This document shows positions 1-6,412 of a DNA stretch of 6,762 nucleotides, piece by piece. Location of the stretch: NCBI GenBank assembly GCA_029983595.1, contig JASBZD010000070.1, forward strand, positions 1-6,762, read 5' to 3'. The notes under the pieces were generated by a model, which saw only the letters and a list, made by a program, of their open reading frames with translations, was not told where the DNA came from and did not search any database. Made by a program: the position numbers and the translations under genes. Source of the DNA: Peptoniphilaceae bacterium (GTDB taxonomy: Bacteria; Bacillota; Clostridia; Tissierellales; Peptoniphilaceae). How positions within the stretch are numbered: position 1 is the stretch's first letter; the number at the start of each line of letters is the position of its first letter.

Positions 1-29
1 AAAAACCCCACCAGTTATTTTAGGTGGGG
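1..29 (-). terminator. Rho-independent terminator at the end of the operon and sortase relic
   Basis: Read on the minus strand there is a perfect 7-bp stem, CCCCACC pairing with GGTGGGG (plus positions 23-29 and 6-12), around a 10-nt A/T-rich loop. It is followed at once by TTTTT (plus 1-5). This is the classic intrinsic terminator layout. It lies 8 bp after the stop of the sortase relic. No other terminator-like hairpin is visible between it and the hydrolase stop at 123, so it probably ends the transporter operon transcript as well. I infer that it originally served the sortase gene whose tail is left here. Confidence 0.85.
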
Positions 30-36
30 ATAGATC

Positions 37-78
37 TCACTTCACTCTTCTTGCTGCTACTAGAAATCTTCCGTTGTT
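37..78 (-). pseudogene. Relic of a class B sortase gene: last 13 codons only
   Basis: The minus strand reads NNGRFLVAARRVK followed by TGA. This matches the end of the intact sortase at the right of the window (DDGRFLVAARRVK, then TAG). Plus bases 39-77 and 6415-6453 are identical at 37 of 39 positions. The fragment keeps the GRF arginine, which in class B sortases is the active-site arginine, but has no catalytic cysteine or histidine part. Just upstream in its transcription direction the sequence becomes AT-rich spacer running to the hydrolase stop at 123. It is therefore a displaced or decayed gene end rather than a working gene. A leftover from site-specific 3'-end integration and the remains of a tandem sortase copy are both possible. 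Confidence 0.8.
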
Positions 79-122
79 ATTATTTAAATTTAAAATTGAG
101 GATTTCTTTATGTATTTTATTT

Positions 123-854
123 TTATACTTCTATTTTTAAAAATTTTTTTGCAAGAAATATCTTTGCTTTTGTTTTATCTTTAGCTAATAAAAGATTTTT
201 ATTAAAATCTCCATAAATTGGTAAATGTGATAATATAACTTTTTTTGCATTAGACTTATTTATTAATTCTATTACATCATTAATATTCATATGACCACTA
301 CTAGATCCGTCTACATCTTCATATAAACTACACTCTGTTATTAGAAGATCTGCATTCTTTGAAAATTCTATTAGCCCATCATCTAGGCTTGCATCGGCTG
401 TATAGACTAATGATTTTCCTTCATATTCGCAGCAAATTGCAAGACAATCTACGGGGTGCTTTGTTTTATAAAATTTAATGTCTACTCCATTTATTTTTAT
501 TTTAGAGTTTTCATCTATTTTTATTACATTGTTGCTTGGAAAATTTTCAAATTCTTTTATAAAAAACTCATTGCCCAAGCTATAAATATTTAGCTTCTTA
601 TCAATTTCTCCTATTAGATTTTTTACATATCTGTTATATATAAATACTCCTATGTCGCTAAAGTGATCCCAATGATAGTGAGATAAAATAATATTGTTAA
701 TTTCTGTTAGATTGCAATAATTTTGTACTACAGAGCTGCTTGCCGCTCCGCAATCTAGTAAAATTTTTTCTTTTCCAACTTCTAATAGATAGGAAGATGT
801 TGCTTCATTTTTTGGAGCACTTCCTCCATAGTATCCAATCACACTTAATTCCAT
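123..854 (-). CDS. Metallo-beta-lactamase-fold hydrolase, YhfI/RNase Z-like
   Basis: This 243-residue cytoplasmic protein has no signal peptide. The metal-binding motif HYHWDH gives H59, H61, D63 and H64. Further likely ligands are H133 (KHPVD), D154 (TADAS), H188 (SGHMN) and H210 (SHLP), in the order expected for two metal ions in an RNase Z/phosphodiesterase-like member of the superfamily. The start MELSVIGYYGG and the motif ATSSYLLEVG resemble the Bacillus YhfI-type group, whose substrate I do not know. The start codon has a good AGAGG ribosome binding site 6 nt upstream. The gene begins 1 bp after the ATPase stop, so it is the last gene of the transporter operon and probably translationally coupled. 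Its place suggests action on an imported compound or a related phosphoester or lactone, which is inference. The fold is confident; the reaction is not. Confidence 0.85.
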   Translation of the reverse strand: MELSVIGYYGGSAPKNEATSSYLLEVGKEKILLDCGAASSSVVQNYCNLTEINNIILSHYHWDHFSDIGVFIYNRYVKNLIGEIDKKLNIYSLGNEFFIKEFENFPSNNVIKIDENSKIKINGVDIKFYKTKHPVDCLAICCEYEGKSLVYTADASLDDGLIEFSKNADLLITECSLYEDVDGSSSGHMNINDVIELINKSNAKKVILSHLPIYGDFNKNLLLAKDKTKAKIFLAKKFLKIEV

Positions 855-855
855 T

Positions 856-1638
856 TTATGCCTCTTTTAATTTAGAATATTTTAATATCATTTTTGTGTA
901 GTCACTTTGTGGATCTAAAAAAACTTTTTCTGTATCTCCTTCTTCTACTATCTTACCTTCTTTCATAACAATGACTTTATCACTCATATATTTTACAGTT
1001 GCTAAATCATGTGATATAAATAGATAGCTTATAGAGAATTCTTTTTGCAAGTTTTTAAGAAGGTTTAGGATTTGAGCTTGTACACTTACATCTAGTGCTG
1101 AAACGGATTCATCGCATATTATATATTTTGGATTTAATAACAAGGCTCTAGCAATAGCAATTCTTTGAGCTTCTCCTCCGCTTAGTTCTTTTGGATATTT
1201 ATCTAAATAACTTTTGTCCAAATCTATATATTCTAACATCTTTGTTATTTTTTCTATAGCTTCTTCTTCCTTATAATTTTCTAGAATACACTCCATTGGT
1301 TCTTTTAATATTTTTGATATTTTATAATATGGGTTCATTGATTCAATAGGAGATTGAAAGATAAATTGAACATTTTTTCTATATTCTTTATATTGTTCTT
1401 TGTTTAGCTTGTTAATTTCAATATTATTATAAAATATTTGACCGCTTGTAGATTCTTGCAAGCCCCCAACAATTTCTGCAAGAGTGGTTTTACCGCTTCC
1501 ACTTTGACCAACTATTCCAAGTGTTGTATTTTCTGGAACTTCTATGCTGATATTATCTAGAGCTGTAAAATATTTTTTATTTAAAATAGAAAAATTTTCG
1601 CTTTTATATTTTTTTACTAAATTTTTTGCAACTAGCAT
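856..1638 (-). CDS. ABC transporter ATPase, DppF/NikE-type
   Basis: This 260-residue nucleotide-binding subunit drives the importer by binding and hydrolysing ATP at the inner face of the membrane. All motifs are present: Walker A GQSGSGKT (44-51), Q-loop Q95 in FQSP, signature LSGGEAQR (152-159), Walker B YIICDE with catalytic E177, D-loop SALD (180-183) and H-loop H210. The QSPIESMNP stretch after the Q-loop is typical of the peptide/nickel class. The protein ends about ten residues after the DPQSDYTKMIL motif, so it appears to lack most of the C-terminal oligopeptide/dipeptide extension found in longer OppF/DppF proteins. In size it resembles NikE. The start has a GGAG site 7 nt upstream, and the gene lies 3 bp after the other ATPase. 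It most likely pairs with that ATPase as a heterodimer. Confidence 0.93.
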   Translation of the reverse strand: MLVAKNLVKKYKSENFSILNKKYFTALDNISIEVPENTTLGIVGQSGSGKTTLAEIVGGLQESTSGQIFYNNIEINKLNKEQYKEYRKNVQFIFQSPIESMNPYYKISKILKEPMECILENYKEEEAIEKITKMLEYIDLDKSYLDKYPKELSGGEAQRIAIARALLLNPKYIICDESVSALDVSVQAQILNLLKNLQKEFSISYLFISHDLATVKYMSDKVIVMKEGKIVEEGDTEKVFLDPQSDYTKMILKYSKLKEA

Positions 1639-1641
1639 TTT

Positions 1642-2472
1642 CTACTCCAGTTTTAAATAGTTTTTTATATCTTTTAACGGTTTATTTTTATCTTGATCAA
1701 ATTTAACATTTACATTTAATAAGGCTTTTGTATAATCTGCTTTTGGATTATTAAAAATATTTTCAACCTTATCTTGTTCTTGAGCTACTCCTTTATAGAT
1801 TACAAGAACATTTTCACAATAATTTTTTATTAGAGACAGGTCGTGAGAAATTATTATCATAGAATTTTCTGTTCTTTCATGATTTTTCCTAAGTAATTCC
1901 ATAACTTGGTACTGAGTTTTTGGGTCTAGGGCAGTTGTTGGCTCATCTGCAATAAACAAAAGTGGATCAACCATAAGTGCCATAGCTATATTCACTCTTT
2001 GTTTTAAACCTCCTGATAACTCATTTGGAAACAAAGACATTATATATTCAGGATCATCTACTCCAACTCTATCTAGAAGGTCCAAAGCTTTTTTTCTTCC
2101 CTCTTTTTTACTTCCTAGTTTATGGTCAATAAAGCCATCAGAGATTTGATTTTGTATCTTTATAAGTGGATGAAGATATTCCACTGTATTTTGAGCTATA
2201 TATGCTGTATTCTTTCCTACTATTTCTTTTCTTCTAGCTCTAGAAATGTCATATATATCTTCTCCGAGTATAGAATTTTTTTCATAATTTGCTTTTAAGC
2301 CTTTTGGTAAAAATCCTAAAGCTGTTTTCATTAATAAACTTTTACCTGATCCTGATTTTCCAATGATTCCAAGGCTAGAGCCCTTTTTTATAGAAATAGA
2401 TATATTATCTAATAACTTTTGTTCATTCTTATTTATAACTGATAAATTACTTATTTCTAAAATGTTTGTCAT
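1642..2472 (-). CDS. ABC transporter ATPase, DppD/NikD-type
   Basis: This 276-residue ATPase is the second nucleotide-binding subunit of the importer. It has Walker A GKSGSGKS (38-45), Q-loop Q94 in YIAQN, signature LSGGLKQR (152-159), Walker B LLFIADE (171-177), D-loop TALD (180-183) and H-loop H210. DEPTTALD and the KADYTKALL motif near residue 244 mark it as the NikD/DppD/OppD type. It appears to lack the long C-terminal extension of OppD. The usual FQDPMTSLNP stretch after the Q-loop is altered here to AQNTVEYLHP, a small departure next to the site that contacts the permease. The gene overlaps the upstream permease by 4 bp (ATGA) and has a GAGGA ribosome site 7 nt before its start. Confidence 0.93.
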   Translation of the reverse strand: MTNILEISNLSVINKNEQKLLDNISISIKKGSSLGIIGKSGSGKSLLMKTALGFLPKGLKANYEKNSILGEDIYDISRARRKEIVGKNTAYIAQNTVEYLHPLIKIQNQISDGFIDHKLGSKKEGRKKALDLLDRVGVDDPEYIMSLFPNELSGGLKQRVNIAMALMVDPLLFIADEPTTALDPKTQYQVMELLRKNHERTENSMIIISHDLSLIKNYCENVLVIYKGVAQEQDKVENIFNNPKADYTKALLNVNVKFDQDKNKPLKDIKNYLKLE

Positions 2473-3308
2473 TTTTCATTCCTCAAAACTAATTTATCAT
2501 TTAAGCTGTCTCCAATAAATATAAAAGCTAGATTAATTAAGATTAAGCTTATTCCTGGAGGCAAAATAATGTGTGGATATACTAATGCAAATTTTTGCGC
2601 TTCTTTTAACATAAGTCCAAGACTAGCATTTGGTGGCTGTATACCTAGTCCCAAAAATGATAAACTTGATTCTATCATTATTGCTGAAGAAATATTTGAT
2701 GAAATCTGAATTATTATTTTGGGAAGTAATAAAGGAAATATATGGTGTATAACTACATTAAATTTATTCATTCCGTAGCTTCTAGCTGCCTTAATAAAAG
2801 ACTTATCCCAATTTTCTTTTATTGTTGTGTAGCTAAGCTTTGCATATATAGGAAGCATCATAATTCCTATTGCTATAACTGTACTTCTAACTCCTTTTCC
2901 CAGGATAAAAACAATTAGCATTGCTATTAAAATCCCAGGAAATGCAATCAAACCATCTATAAAATTCATTATTAAAGTTTTTATAGTTTTTGGAGAAATA
3001 GAAGCTAGTATTCCAATAATTGTTCCTAAAAAAGCTCCAACAAAAACAGATCCTACTCCAACTGAAAAAACAGATCTCATAGAAAACATAATTCTAGCTA
3101 GGTTATCTCTACCAAAATGATCTGTTCCTAGAATATATCTTTCGGATGGATAAGCAAATTTATTTGCCAAGTCGGTATCAGTTGGATTTTTTTTGTAGAA
3201 AAAGCTAAAAATAAGTAATAAAAAAAATATTCCAACTAAAGCTATCCCTATATATAAAGAGATATTTGTACTTTTGTCATTTTTTTTAATTCTATTTACT
3301 GTTTTCAT
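2469..3308 (-). CDS. ABC transporter permease, DppC/NikC-type
   Basis: This 279-residue inner-membrane subunit forms half of the transport channel. A cytoplasmic lysine-rich N-terminus leads into a first membrane segment (about 17-37). A short external stretch follows with the subfamily hallmark YILGTDHFGRDNL (58-70). About five more membrane segments lie near 80-104, 113-137, 141-160, 195-222 and 246-268. The EAA-like loop that docks on the ATPases is seen at about 172-191 (AARSYGM...HHIFP). SLSFLGLGIQPP (215-226) is also typical. Length and motif order fit a full-length member. The start overlaps the stop of the other permease by 4 bp (ATGA), and the ribosome site is weak (GGAAA), so translation is probably coupled. 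Confidence 0.93.
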   Translation of the reverse strand: MKTVNRIKKNDKSTNISLYIGIALVGIFFLLLIFSFFYKKNPTDTDLANKFAYPSERYILGTDHFGRDNLARIMFSMRSVFSVGVGSVFVGAFLGTIIGILASISPKTIKTLIMNFIDGLIAFPGILIAMLIVFILGKGVRSTVIAIGIMMLPIYAKLSYTTIKENWDKSFIKAARSYGMNKFNVVIHHIFPLLLPKIIIQISSNISSAIMIESSLSFLGLGIQPPNASLGLMLKEAQKFALVYPHIILPPGISLILINLAFIFIGDSLNDKLVLRNEK

Positions 3309-4258
3309 TTACTTATTTCCATTTTTATAGATTTATTTAATGAGCTAGATATAATATCTGTAATTATAGAAATTATTACAACCATTGATGTTATAAATAA
3401 TACAATTCCCTGTAATAAAATTATATCTCTTTGTTCAACGCTAACTACTAGCAGTCTTCCAAGCCCTGCTAAAGAAAATACTGTTTCAATTACAGCCGTT
3501 CCTCCAAAAAGATTTGCAAATTGCAGTCCTGTAAGAGTAATAGGTGCTATTATGGCACTTTTTAATGCATATTTAAAAATTATTTTTCTATAAGAAAGTC
3601 CTCTAATTTTTGCATTTAAAATATAATCTGAGTCCAACACATAGATCATTGAGCTTCTAACTTGTCTAATTAATGTGCCCATTTGTCCCAAGCTAAGCAC
3701 CATAGCTGGTAAAATAATATTATAAATATTTTCAGATAAACTATTAGAAAAATCTATTGAAGATGTTATAGGAAATATTTTTAACCTAGCTGCTAAATAT
3801 GTTAGAGCAATCATTCCCAACCAAAAACTAGGCATAGCTGTTGAGATTTGAGTTATAAATCTTATTATATGATCAATAATCCCCCCCCTATTTAGAGAAG
3901 CTATAATTCCTAATAGTACGGAAAGTATAAAGCTTATAATTATAGAAACACTAGCTAATAAAAAAGTTGTAGTTAGTCTTTCAGAAATTAATGTCTTTAC
4001 ACTTTTTCCAAAATAATAACTCTGTCCTAAATCTCCCATTACAGCTTTTGAAATCCATTCTATATATTGAATATAATATGGCCTATTTAGACCCATGGAC
4101 TCTCTTAATCTTTCTATATTTTCAGCTGATGCTTCGGTTCCTAATATTAAAGTTGCAGGATCTGCAGGAATTACTTTTAATATTAAAAAAGTTATAATAG
4201 AAACAATAAATATTAATAAGAATCCCTGCAAAATCCTTTTAACTGTATATTTAAACAT
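3305..4258 (-). CDS. ABC transporter permease, DppB/NikB-type
   Basis: This 317-residue inner-membrane subunit is the partner of the DppC-type permease. The first membrane segment (about 9-29) is followed by VIPADPATLILG and a long external region with LRESMGLNRPYYIQYIEW, both standard for this family. Further segments lie near 97-120, 133-157, 178-200, 233-255 and 281-305. The EAA-like ATPase contact loop is at about 210-239 (SDYILNAKIRGLS...IAP). The C-terminal block GTAVIETVFSLAGLGRLL is a family hallmark. The start lies 4 bp after the lipoprotein stop, and no purine-rich ribosome site precedes it, unlike most of the other genes here. Codons 124-126 (RGG) contain a run of eight G, an unstable tract in such AT-rich DNA. 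The frame is intact as given. Confidence 0.94.
   Translation of the reverse strand: MFKYTVKRILQGFLLIFIVSIITFLILKVIPADPATLILGTEASAENIERLRESMGLNRPYYIQYIEWISKAVMGDLGQSYYFGKSVKTLISERLTTTFLLASVSIIISFILSVLLGIIASLNRGGIIDHIIRFITQISTAMPSFWLGMIALTYLAARLKIFPITSSIDFSNSLSENIYNIILPAMVLSLGQMGTLIRQVRSSMIYVLDSDYILNAKIRGLSYRKIIFKYALKSAIIAPITLTGLQFANLFGGTAVIETVFSLAGLGRLLVVSVEQRDIILLQGIVLFITSMVVIISIITDIISSSLNKSIKMEISK
3881..3888 (-). repeat. G8 homopolymer tract inside the DppB-type permease gene
   Basis: The plus strand shows eight consecutive C, so the coding strand has G8. The run spans codons 124-126 (AGG GGG GGG; R-G-G), between the second and third membrane segments. Slippage by one base would shift the frame and remove about 60 percent of the permease, including the ATPase-docking loop. 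The tract stands out because the surrounding gene is strongly AT-rich and AGA or GGA codons would encode the same residues. Confidence 0.9.
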
Positions 4259-4262
4259 AATT

Positions 4263-5810
4263 TTATTTAAATTTTAAATCTTTTAGTCTATAGATATCTA
4301 TTGGGTAACTTTCATATCCATTTAATGTGTCTTTCATAGCCATTATATTAATAGGTGATTGAATATATAAAGCTGGTGCTTCTTGAGATAATATTTCTTG
4401 TAATTCTTTATACATCTCTATTCTTTCATTTTCATCCATAGTCTTTGGAGCTGTATTTAATATTTCATCAACTCTTTGATTAGAAAAATTAACATAGTTT
4501 TCTGGACTATCAGATTCATATCTTGCTAGCCATTGATATGGATCAAGTCTTCCGGTATGACCAACTACTGTTAAATCATAATTTCTTCCTTGATAAACAC
4601 TTTCTAACCAGTATGCCCACTCTACAATTTCAATCTCACAATTTATATTTATTGCTTTTAAATCTTCAGCTATTAATTGACCAGCATCTACATAAGCTGG
4701 ATAATCTTTTGGCAAGTACATTTTTAGTGTAAATCCGTCTTTATAACCCGCTTCTTCCATTAGTTTTTTTGCAGATTCAAGATCATAACTTAGGTTTTTA
4801 GAATAATCAACGTACTCTTTTAAAATAGGTGGATAATGAGATCCAATTTTTTCTCCATAGCCATACCAAATATTTTCAATTAAACTATCTTTATTTACTG
4901 CTTTTGTTATGGCTTGACGAACTTTTTTATCTGATAAATATTCATTTTTAGTATTCATAGCCATTAATTGGAGTGCGTTTGTTGGATTTTGTTCAATCTT
5001 ATATCCATCAATAGGTTCTACCATCTCTACTTGCATACCATCTATTGCAGCAATATCAATTTCACCAGATTCTAACGCTAAGATTTTTGATTGTGGGTCT
5101 GGTATAGTTTTCATAACAACTTTTTCAATATTTGCTTGGGATGGACCGTCATCAAATTTTCTTAAAACTATTTTTTCTTGAGGAATCCATTCTTCAAGCA
5201 TATATGGTCCTGTACCTACAGGATTATTTTTTAATCCATCAGCAGATGAAACTTCCACTATTGCAGTCCATGGATAAGCAAACTTTGAAAGTAATTCAAC
5301 ATCTAGTTCTTCAGTTATAAATTTAATTTCATCATCTGCTAAAACTTCAATTTCTACTATATTTTCATAATCACTAGCTCTTGGAGATTCAGAATCTTTT
5401 AATCTTTCAAAAGATTTTTTAACTGCATCAGCATTAAATTCTTTTCCATTATGAAACTTAATATCCTTTTTTAATTTAAAAATAATATCTAGGCCATCAT
5501 CACTTATTTTCCATGAATCAGCAAGGCCTGCTTCATATTCTCCATCACTTGAAACATTGACTAAAGTATCATAAATATTACTTGTAATTTGGAAGGTACT
5601 TGCTGCAGTTGTCCTCTGAGGATCTAGCCCATCTGGGTCAACTGAAATAGCAAAATTTAATATATCTTTATTTTCTGTTGTTTTTTCCTCACTTTCAAGC
5701 TTACCTGTATTTTCTTCACTTTTAGATTCTTCACTCTTTTGGCATCCAGTAAATACCACAGAGATAGATAAAATAAATAATAAAATTAAAAACTTATAAT
5801 TCTTTTTCAT
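4263..5810 (-). CDS. ABC transporter substrate-binding lipoprotein, family 5 (peptide/nickel type)
   Basis: This 515-residue protein captures the ligand outside the cell and delivers it to the two permeases. The N-terminus is a lipoprotein signal: MKKNYK, a hydrophobic core (7-20), then lipobox FTGC with C23 as the lipid-anchored cysteine. A charged Ser/Glu/Lys linker (about 24-48) follows. The binding domain begins near NFAISVDPDGLDPQRTTAA (52-70). Family motifs include GLADSW (95-100), FHNGKEFNADAV (119-130) and PVGTGPY (197-203). Length is normal for the family. A strong AGGAGG ribosome site lies 4 nt before the ATG. It is the first gene of the operon, as is usual for the component needed in excess. 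The sequence does not distinguish peptides from nickel chelates or other ligands. The TTAAST opening looks more like DppA-type than NikA-type proteins, which is a weak impression. Confidence 0.94.
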   Translation of the reverse strand: MKKNYKFLILLFILSISVVFTGCQKSEESKSEENTGKLESEEKTTENKDILNFAISVDPDGLDPQRTTAASTFQITSNIYDTLVNVSSDGEYEAGLADSWKISDDGLDIIFKLKKDIKFHNGKEFNADAVKKSFERLKDSESPRASDYENIVEIEVLADDEIKFITEELDVELLSKFAYPWTAIVEVSSADGLKNNPVGTGPYMLEEWIPQEKIVLRKFDDGPSQANIEKVVMKTIPDPQSKILALESGEIDIAAIDGMQVEMVEPIDGYKIEQNPTNALQLMAMNTKNEYLSDKKVRQAITKAVNKDSLIENIWYGYGEKIGSHYPPILKEYVDYSKNLSYDLESAKKLMEEAGYKDGFTLKMYLPKDYPAYVDAGQLIAEDLKAININCEIEIVEWAYWLESVYQGRNYDLTVVGHTGRLDPYQWLARYESDSPENYVNFSNQRVDEILNTAPKTMDENERIEMYKELQEILSQEAPALYIQSPINIMAMKDTLNGYESYPIDIYRLKDLKFK

Positions 5811-5916
5811 AATTCCTCCTATTAAAATTTAAAAATTTATAAATTTTTATCAATACAATACTTATTAAGAATAAAGTTGCTGTTAATTATTAATTAAAAA
5901 TACGTAAATTTTATTA

Positions 5917-5940
5917 ATACTATTTAATTAAATAAGGTAT
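5917..5940. repeat. Inverted repeat, possible operator
   Basis: ATAC (5917-5920) and GTAT (5937-5940) flank a perfect 14-bp palindrome TATTTAATTAAATA (5921-5934), with two extra bases on the right side. The dyad lies about 110 bp upstream of the lipoprotein start, where a repressor site could act. In DNA this rich in A/T, palindromes of this kind also arise by chance, so the call is tentative. Confidence 0.35.
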
Positions 5941-5987
5941 CTAAAGATAGAATTATTTTAACTTTATACTTAATTTTAGAATGTTTT

Positions 5988-6025
5988 TAGGTTTATTAAT
6001 ACAAACCATAGTGTGTATAAACCTA
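5988..6025. repeat. 9-bp inverted repeat TAGGTTTAT / ATAAACCTA
   Basis: TAGGTTTAT (5988-5996) and ATAAACCTA (6017-6025) are perfectly complementary across a 20-bp spacer. The right arm overlaps a TATAAA hexamer (6016-6021) that could be the -10 of a plus-strand promoter for the RNA candidate, although no good -35 is seen. No T-run follows either arm, so it is not an intrinsic terminator. A regulator site or a small mRNA hairpin is possible. Confidence 0.45.
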
Positions 6026-6081
6026 TGCTTTCTACTTTAGCTTTTCTGACGCTAACCACAGTCGTTTGCTGTTAATTCCAT

Positions 6082-6381
6082 TATTATCCCCGAATAGTGT
6101 TGTTATAGCTATTATATAATATAATTGTGTAATTTTGGGCATGAAAAACCCCCTACATCCGTATTCCGGATTTTGGGGTTAAGATCAATTAAGGTAATTT
6201 TTATTGTTTTATAGCCAAACCAATTATTCCGATAAAGTACCCTTCTAATTTTAGAAGAGTTAAAACTTAAAGCCATAAATAAGTGCAAATAATTGTTTCG
6301 AAGGACATGGTTATTTCGGCCTAGCGGCCTGAGCGGTCCAAGGAACAATTATTTGCACGGAGGTCAATAATGGGGATAGTA
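6082..6381 (+). ncRNA. Candidate structured noncoding RNA, class not identified
   Basis: The two ends pair in a 10-bp helix, TATTATCCCC (6082-6091) with GGGGATAGTA (6372-6381), enclosing 280 nt. Inside lie several hairpins. AATAGT/GCTATT is at 6093-6113. AACCCC...GGGGTT with inner ATCCG/CGGAT is at 6147-6180. CTTCTA/TAGAAG is at 6242-6257. A long arm at 6283-6358 has 17 bp (GTGCAAATAATTGTTTC with its complement), then a purine-rich GAA/AA internal loop, GGAC/GTCC and a GGCC-TAGC-GGCC tip. Three helices (ends, 6093 hairpin, long arm) each contain a U-G pair that would be an A-C mismatch on the minus strand, which favours plus-strand RNA. The arm is much richer in GC than its surroundings. Size and complexity recall large clostridial RNAs such as raiA, but I cannot confirm any family. 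A DNA-level hairpin element is the main alternative. Confidence 0.5.
6144..6180 (-). terminator. Possible intrinsic terminator for the sortase transcript
   Basis: On the minus strand AACCCC, an AAA spacer, ATCCG, a 5-nt loop, CGGAT, GTA and GGGGG lead straight into TTTTT. This is a bipartite stem with a U-run, the usual form of an intrinsic terminator. It lies about 233 bp after the sortase stop at 6413 and would prevent read-through into the transporter operon. The same hairpin is also an internal helix of the plus-strand RNA candidate, so it may serve either strand or only one. Confidence 0.5.
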
Positions 6382-6412
6382 TTTTCATCTTGATACATTA
6401 TTCGCAATATAC

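Larger units (their letters stand above)
5811..6081. promoter_or_regulatory. AT-rich control region upstream of the transporter operon
   Basis: This 271-bp stretch has no credible reading frame. It must hold the minus-strand promoter of the operon and probably a plus-strand promoter for the RNA candidate at 6082. The AGGAGG ribosome site of the lipoprotein gene is at 5815-5820. From 5820 to about 5970 the DNA is almost pure A/T, with many weak -10-like hexamers but no convincing -35/-10 pair, so I name no promoter. Two inverted repeats stand out (5917-5940 and 5988-6025). From about 6026 to 6075 the GC content rises and two small hairpins appear (TTAGC/GCTAA at 6037-6055 and ACAG/CTGT near 6058-6072). 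These might be a 5' extension of the RNA. Confidence 0.55.

Noticed and set aside
4264..4278. Palindrome ATTTAAATTTTAAAT between lipoprotein and permease as a processing hairpin
   Set aside because: Only A-T pairs are possible, it overlaps the last codons and stop of the lipoprotein, and such palindromes are common by chance in DNA this rich in A/T.
3991..5320. Several plus-strand frames of 60-70 codons opposite the permease and lipoprotein genes
   Set aside because: They lie antisense to strong, full-length family members, have no domains and are rich in Leu, Ile and Phe, as expected from reading AT-rich genes backwards.
6112..6348. A 78-codon minus-strand reading frame within the RNA candidate
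   Set aside because: It has no recognisable domain, is unusually rich in Asn and Arg, covers hairpins on both sides, and has no clear ribosome site. It is better explained as a chance opening across a structured region.
6283..6358. Long hairpin as an insertion-sequence end, transfer origin or integron-type recombination site
   Set aside because: There is no transposase, relaxase or integrase in the window, no short target duplication beside it, and its U-G pairs fit an RNA helix better than a DNA cruciform.
6082..6381. tmRNA, RNase P RNA, 6S RNA, T-box or a metal riboswitch
   Set aside because: I looked for the tmRNA CCA end and tag frame, the RNase P conserved core, the T-box sequence and typical riboswitch cores and saw none. 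No plus-strand gene follows for a riboswitch to control.
6359..6393. A seven-codon plus-strand frame (ATG at 6370) preceded by GGAGG at 6359-6363
   Set aside because: Spacing is suitable for a leader peptide, but the ATG overlaps the closing helix of the RNA candidate, nothing on the plus strand follows it, and so short a frame carries no evidence by itself.
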